64,000 nt of DNA from Kalaharituber pfeilii (GCA_015179045.1 WHUZ01000019.1:124001-188000), one strand, 5' to 3'. Counted from the stretch's first letter, positions 23,813 to 36,855 are shown. Notes: generated from the sequence alone by a model not told the origin. Numbers and translations are program-made.

Positions 23813-26803
23813 ATGTCTAGTATAGCGATGCCACCGGTGCAAAGAGCCATGCGGCGGAGCTGCCAATTCTGCCGCAGCCGCAAGATCCGCTGCTCCGGCC
23901 AGGATAAATGCGATGCCTGCCGCGAGCGCAACATCGACTGCATATACGGGCGGGAGGCCTCGAAGGGGCGACCGCGGCGGCCAAAGTCCAAGAGCGGCGA
24001 GCCAGGCACCCCGGGCACCCCCTCGTCGACGTCGACGTCGGGCACCTTTTCGCAGAATGCCTTGAAGGGCGCGCTGCAGCAGCCGGCGGTGGAGGTCGAC
24101 ATGGGCGATCTCGCGACCACGCTGCTGCCACCGACGCCGCCGGACCACAGCAGCCTGATGCAGGACGACGCCACGGCGTCCGAGGCGCCGACAACGAGCG
24201 AGATCCTGATGGAGGCGGCGACCGACCGGCGGCAGGGGACGGCGGGGGACGGGAGCGGCCAGATGCCGCTGGAGCACGGGTCGCTGGCGCAGGAGCTCGA
24301 GACGATGTTCCAGCAGAACTTCTTCCCCTCGCGCGCAAACACCAAGTCGATGAACGTCTACCAGGAGGCGATCTCGGCCTTCAACCGCCAGGCCAGGTAC
24401 CGCAGCGGGCTGTCCGCAGAGCCGCCGAGCGGCGAGAGCGGCGCCGGCCCGGATTCGCCGCCGCCGGCCAGCCCCCCCGTGCCCCCGGAGTTCAAGTGCG
24501 CCGTCATGAGCTACGAGGCCATCCTCTCGCTGCTCACGCAGGAGCTCGTCGAGATGCTCTCGGTCAAGTACGGCCGCCTGTCGTGCCACCACCTCGGCGA
24601 CACCGCCGCCACGTTCTACATCAAGTCGCTGGCCAGCGACACCACGCCCGCCATGATCCAGGAGCCCGCCGCGCCGATGCGCAACCCGATCCAGGACTTC
24701 GACCTCCACCGCACGCTGCAGATGATCGAGATCTGGTTCTCGGTGCACCCGCTGTCGACCATCGTGTCCAAGACGCTCCTGCTGCGCCAGTACCGCAGCA
24801 ACACGCACGACGAGATGCTGCTCTCGCTCATCATCGCCGACGCGCTGTACATCGGCGACGGCAAGGTCGCAAACACGCAGGGCGAGGCCTTCTTCAACTA
24901 CGCCATCTCGCTGCTGCACACGCAGCCGGTCCGCAAGTGCTCCCTCTCGACCGCGCAGGCGCTCACGCTGCTCGGGTGGCACGAGCTGTGCCTCGCAAAG
25001 GCCCGCCGCGCAACCTGCTTCCTGGGCTACGCCTGCCGCATCGTCTCCAAGCTCATGACCCGCGCCGCCCAGGTCCCAACGACGGGCCTCAGCCGCATCA
25101 ACGGCATCGATGCCGGTGAGGTCGAGGTCGAGCTCATGAAGAACATCTACTGGATCGTGCTAGCCATCACGCTCTGGAGCTTCATGCAGTTCGACCAGCC
25201 CTTCGGGGACCTCCTCCCCAGCCCGCTCAGCATGGGCTTCCCACCCGTCGAGCAGAGCAACTCGATCGTGTACAAGCTCGACTTGGTGTCCGGCAACATC
25301 AGCACCTTCCAGCGCCAGGCGCGCATGATCAGAGAGCTCTGGGCGCTGTCGCACATCACCAGCACCGTCGGCCACGTCTACTCGCTGTTCCCGCGAAACG
25401 TGCGGACGGCCGTCGACCTCCCAAGCTCCCTGTGCTGGCAGGCCCGCCCGCTGCAGCAGCTGCGTCTGCTCTCCAACCCGCGCCAGGACATCACGATTCT
25501 GTGCGGCCGCATCCGCGAGATCCTGGCCGAGGCCACCAAGCAGGTGAGTCCGCAGCGCGTCAGCTCTCCTGCCTCGCGCGCAACGGTGCTCAGCGCATAC
25601 CACACCCTCATCATCCACCTGCTCTTCCCCCGCCTCGACCCGTCCACCACCGGCCTGCCGAAGGGCTCCTTCATGGACGACCCACCGCTGACGGGCGACA
25701 TCCTCGACACCTTCTCCGACGCAGCCAAGGCCCTCATCGAGATCTCCACGGGCTTCTCGTCAGACGAGTGCATGGTAGGTAGTGACAAAGTGCTGTACTC
25801 CACCGGCTCCAGCGCGGACCCTGGCTGTGGCATGACCGCAAACATGTTTGTGCTCGGCCTGGACGCCTGCGCACGCACGCTCGAGGTCTTTTCCGGCCAC
25901 CTGCGCAGCTCGCCGTCGCCCTCGGAACGCGCGATGCTCATGGCACGGAAGCTGGAGTTTGCGATGCTCACCAAGGAGCTGCACAACATCACCAAGATCG
26001 AGCGCCTCAACATCGCACGAAGGATCCGCCTGGTCAAGAAGCACTTCAAAATGGTCCGCGTGCAGCTTGAGCAGTCGCTGGACATCGACATGAACGAGGC
26101 GCCCACCTCCCCTGCGCCCGGCCGGCTCACGACTAGCGCCGGAACCCCCAGCACAGTCAGCGGGTCATCGGAGGTTTCCGGGCCAAACTCTGCAAGCATG
26201 ATGAACACGCTCATTATGCAGCGCGCGTTTGAGATGGTGCCTGTGCACATGCAGACGCCACCGCACCATGGACACCCAGCGCACCCGCCCCCCGGATACG
26301 GGCACTACAACCACCAGCAGCTGCACCACCACGGGTTCGCTGTCCCATACTCGACGGGCCCCACTTCGAGTGTCAGTTCGCCGGAGCTTATGCACCAGCA
26401 CCACGCTGGGCTGCTGACGCCCCATGACCAGTTCATGGGAGCCGTGTCCGGCGGTTCGTCGGCGGGGAGCTCGACTGGTAGCAGCGGGACGCCGTCCAGC
26501 GGTGTCGGCACCCCGACGACTTCAACGGGCGGCATTGACACTATTTCGCTTGGCATGCTAACGCCGCAGTCGACGACGATGGCGCTGCATCAGGGGATGT
26601 ACTTTTCTAGTCCGGCGAGCACAACGGTAGGAGAGAGTAACGGAAGTATGGACGGGTTCGCAGGGTCCCTAGCGGGGATGTCGGCGGCATTCGGATATGG
26701 AACTACGCAAGACGAGTCTCAAGGTATGGGAGGTAGGAACTTGAAGGACGGAGAAATGGACTTTTGGCCGGGAATCGATGATTTGGACGGGTTTGTGGGA
26801 TAG
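23813..26803 (+). CDS. Zn2Cys6 fungal-specific transcription factor (996 aa)
   Basis: A single uninterrupted frame encoding a nuclear DNA-binding regulator. A binuclear zinc cluster lies at residues 17-43 with spacing C-X2-C-X6-C-X5-C-X2-C-X6-C (Cys 17, 20, 27, 33, 36, 43), followed by a basic linker (GRPRRPKSKSG). Residues about 50-220 are low-complexity Pro/Ser/Thr/Gly. About 225-760 reads as the middle homology region typical of this family, with LTLLGWHELCLAKAR-type helices. From about 820 the protein is His/Pro-rich and then Ser/Gly/Thr-rich, and the last residues (MDFWPGIDDLDGFVG) form an acidic-aromatic patch like an activation domain. The ATG at 23813 (CACAATGT context) is the first in frame; Met6 is an alternative. 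The gene is far richer in G+C than its surroundings, which creates long antisense shadow frames. Paralogue and target genes could not be identified. Two possible donor-like sites (near 25542 and 25774) need no splicing because the frame is open across both. Confidence 0.92.
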   Translation: MSSIAMPPVQRAMRRSCQFCRSRKIRCSGQDKCDACRERNIDCIYGREASKGRPRRPKSKSGEPGTPGTPSSTSTSGTFSQNALKGALQQPAVEVDMGDLATTLLPPTPPDHSSLMQDDATASEAPTTSEILMEAATDRRQGTAGDGSGQMPLEHGSLAQELETMFQQNFFPSRANTKSMNVYQEAISAFNRQARYRSGLSAEPPSGESGAGPDSPPPASPPVPPEFKCAVMSYEAILSLLTQELVEMLSVKYGRLSCHHLGDTAATFYIKSLASDTTPAMIQEPAAPMRNPIQDFDLHRTLQMIEIWFSVHPLSTIVSKTLLLRQYRSNTHDEMLLSLIIADALYIGDGKVANTQGEAFFNYAISLLHTQPVRKCSLSTAQALTLLGWHELCLAKARRATCFLGYACRIVSKLMTRAAQVPTTGLSRINGIDAGEVEVELMKNIYWIVLAITLWSFMQFDQPFGDLLPSPLSMGFPPVEQSNSIVYKLDLVSGNISTFQRQARMIRELWALSHITSTVGHVYSLFPRNVRTAVDLPSSLCWQARPLQQLRLLSNPRQDITILCGRIREILAEATKQVSPQRVSSPASRATVLSAYHTLIIHLLFPRLDPSTTGLPKGSFMDDPPLTGDILDTFSDAAKALIEISTGFSSDECMVGSDKVLYSTGSSADPGCGMTANMFVLGLDACARTLEVFSGHLRSSPSPSERAMLMARKLEFAMLTKELHNITKIERLNIARRIRLVKKHFKMVRVQLEQSLDIDMNEAPTSPAPGRLTTSAGTPSTVSGSSEVSGPNSASMMNTLIMQRAFEMVPVHMQTPPHHGHPAHPPPGYGHYNHQQLHHHGFAVPYSTGPTSSVSSPELMHQHHAGLLTPHDQFMGAVSGGSSAGSSTGSSGTPSSGVGTPTTSTGGIDTISLGMLTPQSTTMALHQGMYFSSPASTTVGESNGSMDGFAGSLAGMSAAFGYGTTQDESQGMGGRNLKDGEMDFWPGIDDLDGFVG

Positions 26804-27301
26804 CGGTCGCCGTTGGTAAATACATCCTATCATATGGGAATAGTATAATGGGGATGGGGCTACGAGGCACAAATGGGGTTTTGTATTTTCTCTTTTGTCA
26901 TTTGGTTTTTGCATGCTTGGTTTGGAAAACTTTTCGTTCTTGTTGGATTGTTTTGGTTTCATATCTTTTCGGACTCTACTATCTGCTCTGCTACCAGCTT
27001 TCTGTCTCTCTCTGCTTGGCTTGGCTTGCTGTTCTATTCATTTATTGTTTTGTGTGTTCCGGATGGCATTATATCTTTTTGCACTGTTTATTCTTTCAGG
27101 TTTCACTTGCTTCTTTTAGTTCTAGATGGAGTTTTTCGATTTGTCATCTGTTATGAAACTGTTATGTTTTTTACTTTTCCCCTTTTGGTTTTAGGGGTGT
27201 GTCATTAACTCATACTGCTTCCTCTTTTCTACTTTTGGGATTCATAACATACATATTTACTTTGTTTTTTTTTTCCTTTTTCTTTATTCAGTAACTTTCT
27301 C

Positions 27302-27333
<32 letters not shown>

Positions 27334-27945
27334 CTGCTTATTTTTATTTTTTCACGCTGAGAAACGCACACAAGGGCAGGAATGTTTTACTGGAATATTT
27401 TGTACATTTTGGTTTCAGCCGCATTGTGACAGGGCAATTTGGGGGCCGGTGGAATAGATTTCGGAGAGTGAAAGATTTGGGAACCAGGAAGACAGGTGTC
27501 GACCTACGTGGTCGTGGGGGCCGGGAATTCTTTCGGGGAAAAATAAAATGTCAGTAACCAAACATCTTTTGTTAGGGCAAAGGGGGTACATGAAGGGACA
27601 TATTAGCTTAGGGGCTTTTTTTGATTTCATTTTTTACTTGCTTTTCTGTGTTTTTCGGGGAAATGGCTGCTGGTTTTCTTTTGTCGATTTTCTAATCGCA
27701 TGTTGTTTGTTTTTTGTTCTCTTTTTCTTTCCTTTTTTTTTGTTCTCTTTTTCTTTCCATTTTTTTTTTGTAAGATATTTACCTTTAGGTTAGGAAGCAG
27801 GAAAAATGAGAATTTTTGGTGAATTACGTTACATGCACGGTCTATGGGAGATTTGTAGGATGGATGCATAAGGTACTGGCGCTCCACCTGCCGATGCAAC
27901 TGGCTGCCACATTTGAGAAAATGCACTACATCAATCGGAGATTTT

Positions 27946-27977
<32 letters not shown>

Positions 27978-28050
27978 CTTTTTGCGATGTGGCTTGCATA
28001 TAGTGGGTACGGAGTGGTACCTGCTGGAGCTCTTAAAGTGCTACGACGGG
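26804..28050 (+). other. T-rich 3' flank of the transcription factor gene
   Basis: Strongly T-skewed on the coding strand. It includes poly(T) runs at about 27303-27333 and 27945-27978, and T/C-rich stretches at 27265-27300 and 27700-27770. The frames here are phenylalanine/leucine-rich translations of this composition and are not called. The poly(T) tracts are not followed by LINE-A or LINE-B tags, so they are not minus-strand LINE tails of those families. The 3' UTR and polyadenylation site probably lie in the first part. Confidence 0.5.
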
Positions 28051-29362
28051 ACGACTCGATAATGCCGCACAACCATCTAAGCATTTCGTGCTAGTCTGGC
28101 TAGTTTTATGCGCAACCGAAACACTCTCCCCCATCCAAGTTCCCAATCATCTAGTGCCTCATTAGGAAACATCGTGGCAGTACCTCAAAAAAATAGAAAT
28201 AATAAAAATAAAAATAAACACAGAAAATAAAACAACAGAAAAGCACCATCTGCAGCTTAGATAATTCCGGCGACGCTATTTTAAGTCAGCTCGAGGGTCA
28301 TCTTCAACACACTACCGGCACCCGGCAGACGTGAATGGATTCTGGCCAGTCTTATCCTAAGCGCTTAGTCAATCGCGAATTGCGGCAATGCATGAATTTC
28401 GTTGCTATATTAGGTAGCTTCCGCATGCTCCACCACAGGAAAAGCTACTAAGTGAAGAGAACAATCCCAGCGATGCAACGCGTCCACTTGGCGCACGTGG
28501 CCTGCCACCATCTGTATGATAGCACCATTGAGAGCGCAAAATTGGGTGTGGTTCATGCCACTACCTGCTACCTGTCAAAGGTTATGAGGGATCCGCATAG
28601 GGCTAAAGGATCAGATGTAAGATGTGTGGGGATGAAGCTAGGGTGAACGGTATGGTGCAGGACCCGCTGGCGCGCATAGTGTATGTAACGGAGAAATTTA
28701 AATGAAACTGCGAATTCTTCACGATCTTCGGCAAACCTATAACTGGCAAAGAGACTTTGAAGTTCTACTTTTCTAAGTGATGTCGTTCTACCCAGACTCG
28801 CCCTTGTGGACGAACCGCTCGATTATGATCGGAGATCGTTATCACCGTCCGTAGCTTATACAAATTTCTTAATCATGTACAATTGAGATTGCAGTCTCCT
28901 GAATACCGAGCATTCATGAAAACTTCATTCCACCAATTGAATGATATCCTCTTTCCCTCAGTCCGGAAAAATACACCGGAGACAAATATAAAAAGCTTGA
29001 TTCCATTCACCCCTGCTGCTAGAGTCCTCCGATTGCTGTTGCCGCAGCATGCCGGAATTTAGGGCCACCGGTGGTGAGAAGTATATAGGCGTATCGCCTG
29101 AGATGGTTTACGGCAACCCGGGGCTGGCAAGTACATCTCACCGATATCCGTATGCTAACGGAGTTGCAAAGTAGTGAGGGAAAAGATTAAGTTGAAACGA
29201 GCCAGGTCAAGCAAAGATTTGAGCCAGGTTAAGCAAAGAAATGAAGTATCTAGGAAGATTTGAAATCTAGGTTGGATGAGACGGTGGGAATGCTTGTATC
29301 CTGGATCGGTAGGGGATAACCAATATGCAAGTACAAGGACCAGAGTAGTTCCTTAATGATGA
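28051..29362. other. Anonymous sequence
   Basis: No gene recognised. A short A-rich stretch occurs at about 28185-28245. Confidence 0.4.
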
Positions 29363-29364
29363 TA

Positions 29365-29761
29365 CAGTTTTACCTAGCTATACCGGACACCGGACGCCCG
29401 GTAAAACCGGACCGGACAACAAAACTGTAGACTTCTAAATTCAAATTACATGTAAACTAGTTAGCTGAACCAGACGAAGGCCAAAATCATAAGACTGCTT
29501 TTTGTACCCTCTGTGTGTTATAGTGGTATTTTTGAAGTGTTCTCTATACCTTGAATTCATTATTTGAAGTTCTGTAATATCTGAGGAGATTAAGAAGAGG
29601 ATAGCCCTGGTACAATAGCCTCCGGACATATCGTACCTTTCAATCTGCTTACTAATTCCTGCACCCCCCAGGCGAGCACCCCGACAAAATTAGTTACACC
29701 GGATGCTAGGTTAAACCTGCCACAAAGTCAGGATTTTGGTCGTCCGGTATAGCAAGTACTG
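29365..29761 (-). mobile_element. Pogo-like MITE, uninterrupted copy (397 bp)
   Basis: Inverted copy of the MITE at 7051-7556. The left end CAGTTTTACCTAGCTATACC is preceded by TA (29363-29364). The right end, read on the minus strand, begins CAGTACTTGCTATACCGGAC. The interior matches block by block, including TTGAATTCAT and the ACAAAATT block. The TA expected on the right is not preserved (the flank reads CCTC), so that duplication has mutated or the end is slightly misplaced. No coding capacity. Confidence 0.85.
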
Positions 29762-32700
29762 CCTCAGGAAGGATATTGCGAGCGGGGATAAGGGTTCTAG
29801 GAAGTGGGGTACGAGTTTGAATGGTGGAGACTTACATTCATTATAGAATCAGAGAGCTGCAGGTGCGAGATATGTTTATGCATCTTAATGGCTGTGCTCC
29901 TTCGACCTTTATGTAACAATCACGTCAGGAAAATTCTCTTTCTATTTCATTATGAGTAGCAACACTGGCAATTTGAAGTACGGAATCCAAATCAGGTTGT
30001 GACCGATTCAAATACCGACATTTCCCTAGTGAGTCATAAGCGCGTCTCCCACAGCACCAGTTCCGCATGTCTGACACATAAGGAAGCATTCAATCAATTC
30101 TCCGGAGGCCCGGAGGCTATATAACTATGTTGCGGTAATGAAACCCATTCAAGCTTTTTTAACACTCATCCAGCTGCATTAGCTGCATTAGGTGCATTGG
30201 GCGCGTCACATGTAGAAAGCTTGACCTGGCAACCCAGCCAAGAATGTCTTTCTTGGTTTCTATTTGTCAGATCAGGACCGTCGGCTATCTCGGGTTTTTG
30301 GATTTTAACTGGATCCGCATGCTATCGGCCCGGTTAATGAATAATATTACCTACAGTTTTGGTGTATGTGTGAGTAATTGGGAGTTGAGGGCACCGGTGC
30401 ACATTTGTGGGGGTTCGCGTGCAAGATACAAATTGAATTAAGGTTCATCATGATGTTTATGTTGGTTGCATGGGGGTATCTAGAAGATCCAGTAAGTCTA
30501 GCCAGTGTACATAACAGGTGTAAATAATAACCAACTTGGATACAATTGACGATTACCTTGTATAGGGGCAAGTTTTGGACCCGAGGACGTATGAGATTAA
30601 CTGCTTAGACCTGAATCTATAAGGACGTACATTGGGTCAGTTCTCCTCATGCAGACTGGTATATGAAGGAAATTATATGGTCATAGGGTGTTGGTGGTGG
30701 CAAGATATCGGCAGTTGTGTTGGGGTATAATGACATTGCTAAGCGCAGAAGCCAACAATGCCAACATAGAAAGAAGGATGGGCGGAGCTGGAATTGTACC
30801 ATGGGGGCTTGTTTTGCTACTTGCTGTTCCATCTGGAAATGAATTACTTCAGCTACTTGCTCGAGCTAAATTATCACCCATATAGGAATTTAAATGGCCT
30901 CAACCCGGCATAACGTTACACCTTTGCCACAAATGGGTCTTGGCCCTGCACATGTTGTGTACCCATTCGCTAGGTTGTTCCCTATTCGAAAAATACTCGC
31001 AGCACCATTTTATGTACTTGTATCTGCTGCGACGGCCAGAAACAGGAAAGATATCTGGAATATCGATGATTACGGGTGAAGAGTACTGCGGGAATGTCCT
31101 TTTTAAATATGAATATCTTAAGGGACCATAGAAATCTTCACGCAGCGTACGACCCAGCGTTGTTGGTCCTGTTTGATTTTGACAGGGAAATGCAAGCAGC
31201 CATAACTCCACTCTAAACTTGACAACAAGCTTAAAAACCTGAAATTACCATCTTCGTATTTTTTGTTCACATAGTGGTCTCGATGACAGCCTCCCCATTT
31301 ATCTTCCTAATTCAATAACAACCTGATAACTATTGTAGTTATTGTTTAGCCTTTTGAGGTGCTGCTAAAGATGGATCTACACCGGATTTTATACAGTGTA
31401 TATTTACGTTTTACTGGACATTAAGCACGAAATTGGAAATTGCAATTTAGGACGGATAAATTCTCTATAGTACGCTGTGGCCTAGCTTTCGGAATCTACG
31501 GAATTTGCATAATCAATAAGGGGTGTACGGAGAACGCCGAAAACCACAAGGTAACATTGTCCCTCAAAAAAATAGCGCTTGCAGTTGAAAATGCGTTACT
31601 TGATCTTTGTAGAAAAACCTCTTTGTAGATAAATTAGATCAACAAAAACCTATTGCAAACATGGAAGATATCGTCCATGTTCAAATGTTGCAATTATTTA
31701 TTCACTTATTTGTGATTGTTATTATACGTATTTTTCCCCCATTTTTTCCGTGTATTGAACACCGCGACAGAATGGCAAATATCGGCATCAGCGTGTTGTC
31801 CAATTGTCCGAATGACAACATGTGAATTACCAGTCAGAAGCTTAGTTGTGTTCCTTAAGCGTGTTCCTGTCCCTGTGTTACCAGGTTAACTAGCGCAAAT
31901 CCTGCTGTATAAGATAACCAAAAACGTGGTGTGGATACAGTAAGCTTTGGGAACGTTGATGATACTAGTACTGTAGGCATACGCATAGTGTGGATCTTGA
32001 ACGGTTTTTCTGTCTTACTTTTTTGTCTGAGACATGGAAAAACGAAGTCGAGATCACTATCGATACGTACAACCGCCTTCTAGAATAGGAGTGCAGCTTC
32101 AGGTGAAACATTTCTTGGGTCCCTTGTGGATTCACATACAGGAAATGCAAGCGCCTAAATGGTTATGGCTACATGGCACTCCAAGGCCATATTCAGCCAA
32201 GGAACCATTGAAACTTTACTTATAAACTTCAAAATCTATATTCCATGTGTATTGACTTTTCTCATTTAGGTTGAATTGTTATAGTGTGGCCATTCGGCTT
32301 TGCATGTTCCTCCGATTCGGCCGCAATTCGAGCCTACCCCCATTCTCGGCGCGCGATGGCATACGCAATCAATTACGAACATATGTATAAAAATCATCTC
32401 AAAATGTAAACTGCCTCATCTACCCTAACTTGTATGTCTATGAATAGTAGTGCTTTATAAATCACAATGGTGGCTTGCCGACGTTATCCTTGCATACTGT
32501 ACATCAGCATCTAGCGAGGTCAAGGGTAAAATCTGTCATTGAATAAATTACGAACGTTGTTCTCCCGCACTGCTGCTCCGCCTCGCAGACGGGGCTCCAT
32601 GCCGAGTCCCGGCCGCCTTACAGGGCGACAGATACGCTCGTAGGTGCTGTGTTTCGTGGCCGTGGTAGGACATCGGGTACAGGACCCATATTGCTGCGCA

Positions 32701-35700
32701 TGTATTGTGGGGGTGTACAATGTGTGCAAGGGTGGGGGGGTGTAGAAGACCAGAACGGCAGAGATCCGGATAGAGAGCGTGGTGGTGTGAAAAGGATGCA
32801 TTTGAGGAGTTGTATAAGGACATGATTTTTGTGAGTGGAGGGTAATATTAAGGATTGTGATGTGAGAGTAAAGATGATTTGACTAATGCAGATGGTTCGA
32901 GTGATGGCAGGTTACACAAACCAAGTGCCCCACATCTACTGCATGCAAGGTCGTTGCCTATGAAATATCAACGTGGAACAAGCTTTGAAATACTACGCGA
33001 CAAAAGAACTATCACTATACAAATTGTAATAGTTACTATCACCTTAATAGGCATCGAACTTCTCTATATTACAGATCAAAGGTGATTATAGTCACATCCA
33101 GAACCAAGATTCCCTAACCCCAAATACACTGATATCGAATGAAGGTAACCTGTAGTAGCAGATGGCGAGTAACCGATTCTAATGCCGGAAGAAAGGCAAA
33201 CTCAGATGTTACGGAAAATCACTCGGGGTTATTTTCAAAGGCTTGAGGGCTATGGCATGGGACTAATCTTCAGAACACATTCCGGTATTCCTGAGTCTGG
33301 GCACAAGAACAGGTATTCCCTAGCGAAGTAAATGCCGATTAATAGCTGCCAATGCGTTGGCATAGACAACTTTGCTGTGGACTTGTAATAACCTCCTGGT
33401 GCGGGAGTCGAGTTCCAATTCTAGGATTTACCCGAACCACGGACAATTGTATCATGTCGCATGTAGAAAATCCCCATAATATTGACTAAGCTCATGCAAG
33501 CTGTCGTTAATGGTTTCAAAAATCAAAATAACATAATTATCCACTTCTTTTTCCATTAGCCCCGATTAAACTTGAGACATTGTCCTGTCAACTAGAATTG
33601 GTCTCCCTGCTAGTTGCGTTTGCGCACTGTACAGTGTTAAGTAGATGATGAGATGTTAAGAGAAATACCTACCTACTCGAGTACTTAGAACCTAGTTAGC
33701 AACCTCCGAACCCCAGACCAACATAGTTGGAAATGTGATGGCCCTGTAACCTTCAACCTTGAACCATGTCTAGGATTCTTCCGCATAGAGAATCGTAATT
33801 GCTTTTGTCGCACAGAACTATGATTGTATGCCATCGCTCATGCAATGGCAAGCGGTGGTTCTTACGCAGGTAATCAACAGTAGACAAATTGCGATTTGAA
33901 GTAGGTACGCCGAGCAAGGAAAGGTGAGGGCGCCTCATGGTGAGATTTCATCGCAAGCGATAAGCTGGGTCATGTACAGGACATGTGTACACGAGCTATA
34001 AAAGGTCAATCGTTAGCAAGCAAATTATTGGTTACATGATTATCCCGTATTTCGAAAAGCCAAAAGCAAAAAAAAGCAGAAGATGCTGCAGGTAAGTCGG
34101 TAAATTGGGACCAGCCGGATAAACTGCCTTATGAACCCCTCAGTACCACAGTACACAGCCGAAAAATCTTTGAGGTGCATATGGTTGTGTGGCTTTCCTC
34201 AAGCTAACGTAGTCACAACTGAGTCGACATTGTGGTCTTAGTCACGGATACAGACCATCAGTGCTGTACATGTTTTATTTTTGTTGTTCTACGGTGACCT
34301 AGGAAGAGATGCGCAGTTTAGGTGATCTGTATAAAATTTTTCAACAAAATCCTATCGCAGTTCCCTTATGTCATGGTTAGCACCAAGTGGTTGCAGGAGC
34401 GAAGTGTCGGGACAGGGTCACTGTATAATTTCCTGCGAATAAGCTTGGGGTAACGCTGCCATAGTAAAATCTCTATTAGCTCTGATTTCATAACGTTCCA
34501 CGCTCTGTGTCACCTATGCCCTCTAGGTGCATTTGCAAATGGTGGATATTCCACGCAATACCTGTGCTCCATACATGCTGGGCTGTAACCATGCCTGCAT
34601 GCACGAAAATGCAAGTCAAGATTCCTAGTAATCATTAGCGGAATCAAGTTTGTGAATTATAAACACCATTTGCGTGCGTCAGCAATTATTCTCCGATACT
34701 CTACACTACGCAGTTGGCCGTTTCCCTACCCTGTTTGGTGGCAGTGGAAACCCATGCACTGAGACTTGCTTCACTCCCGTAGATCCTGGATTGTGGACAA
34801 AACAGCTAATTCCCGGCTTGGCGGCTTGGCTTCGATATTGAGGATTCATGAAGTGTTTGGGGTGTCTAGTATACTCTCATTTTTTGCACCATAGTGGAAT
34901 GACTATGCTCGGATCAGAGAGGATTGGTAAGGCATCGTGTGTTCGTGTTCGGCATCGTCTGAAGGTATGCTAAGGCTTCCGGGTCTGACATTGCGATTCT
35001 TCCAATTCAGCTGGTATTCAGAAAAGTGCTTGAAATGATCTTGTGAGGTTGGTTGGATGCCAATTAGGAAAGATGTCGAGGGATCGATCCGTTGCGCCTT
35101 GATAGAGTTCGGATAAGCTTGGTGTCTTGCAGATCAAGGTGGACAGTGAGTGGCGGAAGTCGTGAGCTATATTATTTCTGTATTAGCAGGCTCGGTTGGA
35201 CATGGTGTATTGTGCAGAAACTGCATAGATGTGAGTAATTGGTAGCACAAGCTAGGTGTAGCGTTGAAGCTGGGCTAAATGGAAGAATGGCTCGAAAAGA
35301 GGCATTTAGGCTTGCTCTTGAGGGCCAGTATAGTTGTACTAGACGTACAATACTCACAAAATTTTATGGAAGTTCACAGAGAAAATTGCTGCCGGAGATC
35401 TGAAAGCTCAAGGGTTACGAAAGCATGGATCTCCGTTCCCAAAGCCATTATTGGATGTTCGAGATGTTATCGAGTTACTGAGTTATTCCTAACCATTTCC
35501 AAAAAGTATCACGTAATTCTTCCGGAAGCCTTGGTTTTCCGCAACACTAGATGCGCATGTGCCCAAACACTTCCACAGGTGTAATCGGAGAGAGTAAGTT
35601 TCTTATGTTATTGAATCAGGGATGGTAATGTCGTTCATTTATTGAGAACGCTCAGTTGCAGCGTGGTGCACAACCCACGACAGACGGGTAGCCAATCCCT

Positions 35701-36855
35701 CGTCCAGTCAGCTGCTACGAAGTGACCTAAATGATGATCATGGTTTCTCGAAAATTAGTTCATCTAAACTCGAAAGGCTCGTGGGGCGTTTACTGAACCT
35801 GATACGCAAGCTCTGCCATGCATCCTCCAACGCTAGAGTATCTGATCTCCGGCAGGTTTTGGAATGGATTATCCAGAAATTCCGGATTGTTCTTCCGGGA
35901 ACAGTACGTAAATGATCCCAAAGATGGCTGAACATAACCTGCTATCAGCAGTGCAGAGGATCAAGCAATAGGAAGGTGCACGTATGGTGGAGCTGGAGTT
36001 GATCCAGCCTCCATTGTATTTCGTAAACTAAACCCTGAGCTCCAAAAACTCACTTAAGCTCGCTATGTAGTACCTGCTTGGCCTGATGGAAAACTTGTAG
36101 GAGGTTTCCTGAGACACACAGAGAGAGAGGTACGCCAATAGAGGAAGTAGTTTTGTGAGTCAATCCTACGGGATATTGACGTCAACAATGCTAGCAACAT
36201 TATGCATTGGGTGTAGGCGCCCGTTTAGCTCTTGAAAACTAGCATGACTGCTGCAGAATATGATGCCTTCACATACCTGTCGTCATGTCTTTGGGTATTG
36301 GACACTCTGTTGTTGCCCGGTTTATAATTGTATAACTTCTTTAAGCGGTTACCCCAAAATCTTCGAAACACGCGCCCTGAGCAAGAAAAAGAAAAGTCCT
36401 ACCGGTGTGTGTTCTATAAATAGACCTTGGTATATGTGAGAGACCGAAGGTCTCGAGATCAGGTTTCGCGTCTCAGATGACAATTCGGAGGTTCCGTCCG
36501 CCTCGTGGTATCCTTTTCACCTATCTGCAATACAATTGAATGGAACTTCAAAGCCTGCCTCTGCCAGAGGTGTATGATAGTAGTTGCTAGGCTTAGATTC
36601 GGGTGCATTCGAAATATTGCATGTCATTGGCCTGCACCTTGTGCATGTCGACATGGAACATCTGGCTGGTTGATGATGTTAATACCGTTTTTTGTAGGAT
36701 GATTTTGTTTGTGCATTAGGGAGAGTGCAGGGGCGTCAGGATGAACATACAGCAAGTCAACAGTTGGACTCAGGTGAACAATCGTTATATGTTCATATCC
36801 TATGATGCAATGCAAGTGAATTCGAGCAGAATATATCAATGTGAACCGATTCGAT
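29762..36855. other. 7 kb of anonymous sequence without a supportable gene
   Basis: Short open frames only. No LINE tag or MITE terminus recognised. A G+C-richer patch occurs at about 32560-32790, and its antisense frames of 91-93 codons have no recognised domain. A small direct repeat AGCTGCATT occurs near 30172-30190. Confidence 0.45.

Noticed and set aside
23795..24982. 395-codon open frame on the minus strand of the transcription factor gene
   Set aside because: It is an Arg/Ala-rich antisense shadow produced by the high G+C third-position bias of the sense gene. The sense frame has a clear zinc cluster. The long plus frame at 23908-25119 is rejected for the same reason.
25541..25800. 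Possible introns in the transcription factor (GTGAGT near 25544, GTAGGTAGT near 25774)
   Set aside because: The frame stays open across both places, and no acceptor plus branch point that would improve the protein could be seen. Not excluded without cDNA.
27548..27793. Phenylalanine-rich frame downstream of the transcription factor
   Set aside because: Translation of T-rich DNA; the Leu/Phe content reflects composition, not a membrane protein.
27941..27985. Poly(T) run as a minus-strand LINE tail
   Set aside because: The sequence after the T run matches neither LINE-A nor LINE-B tags, and no flanking duplication was found.
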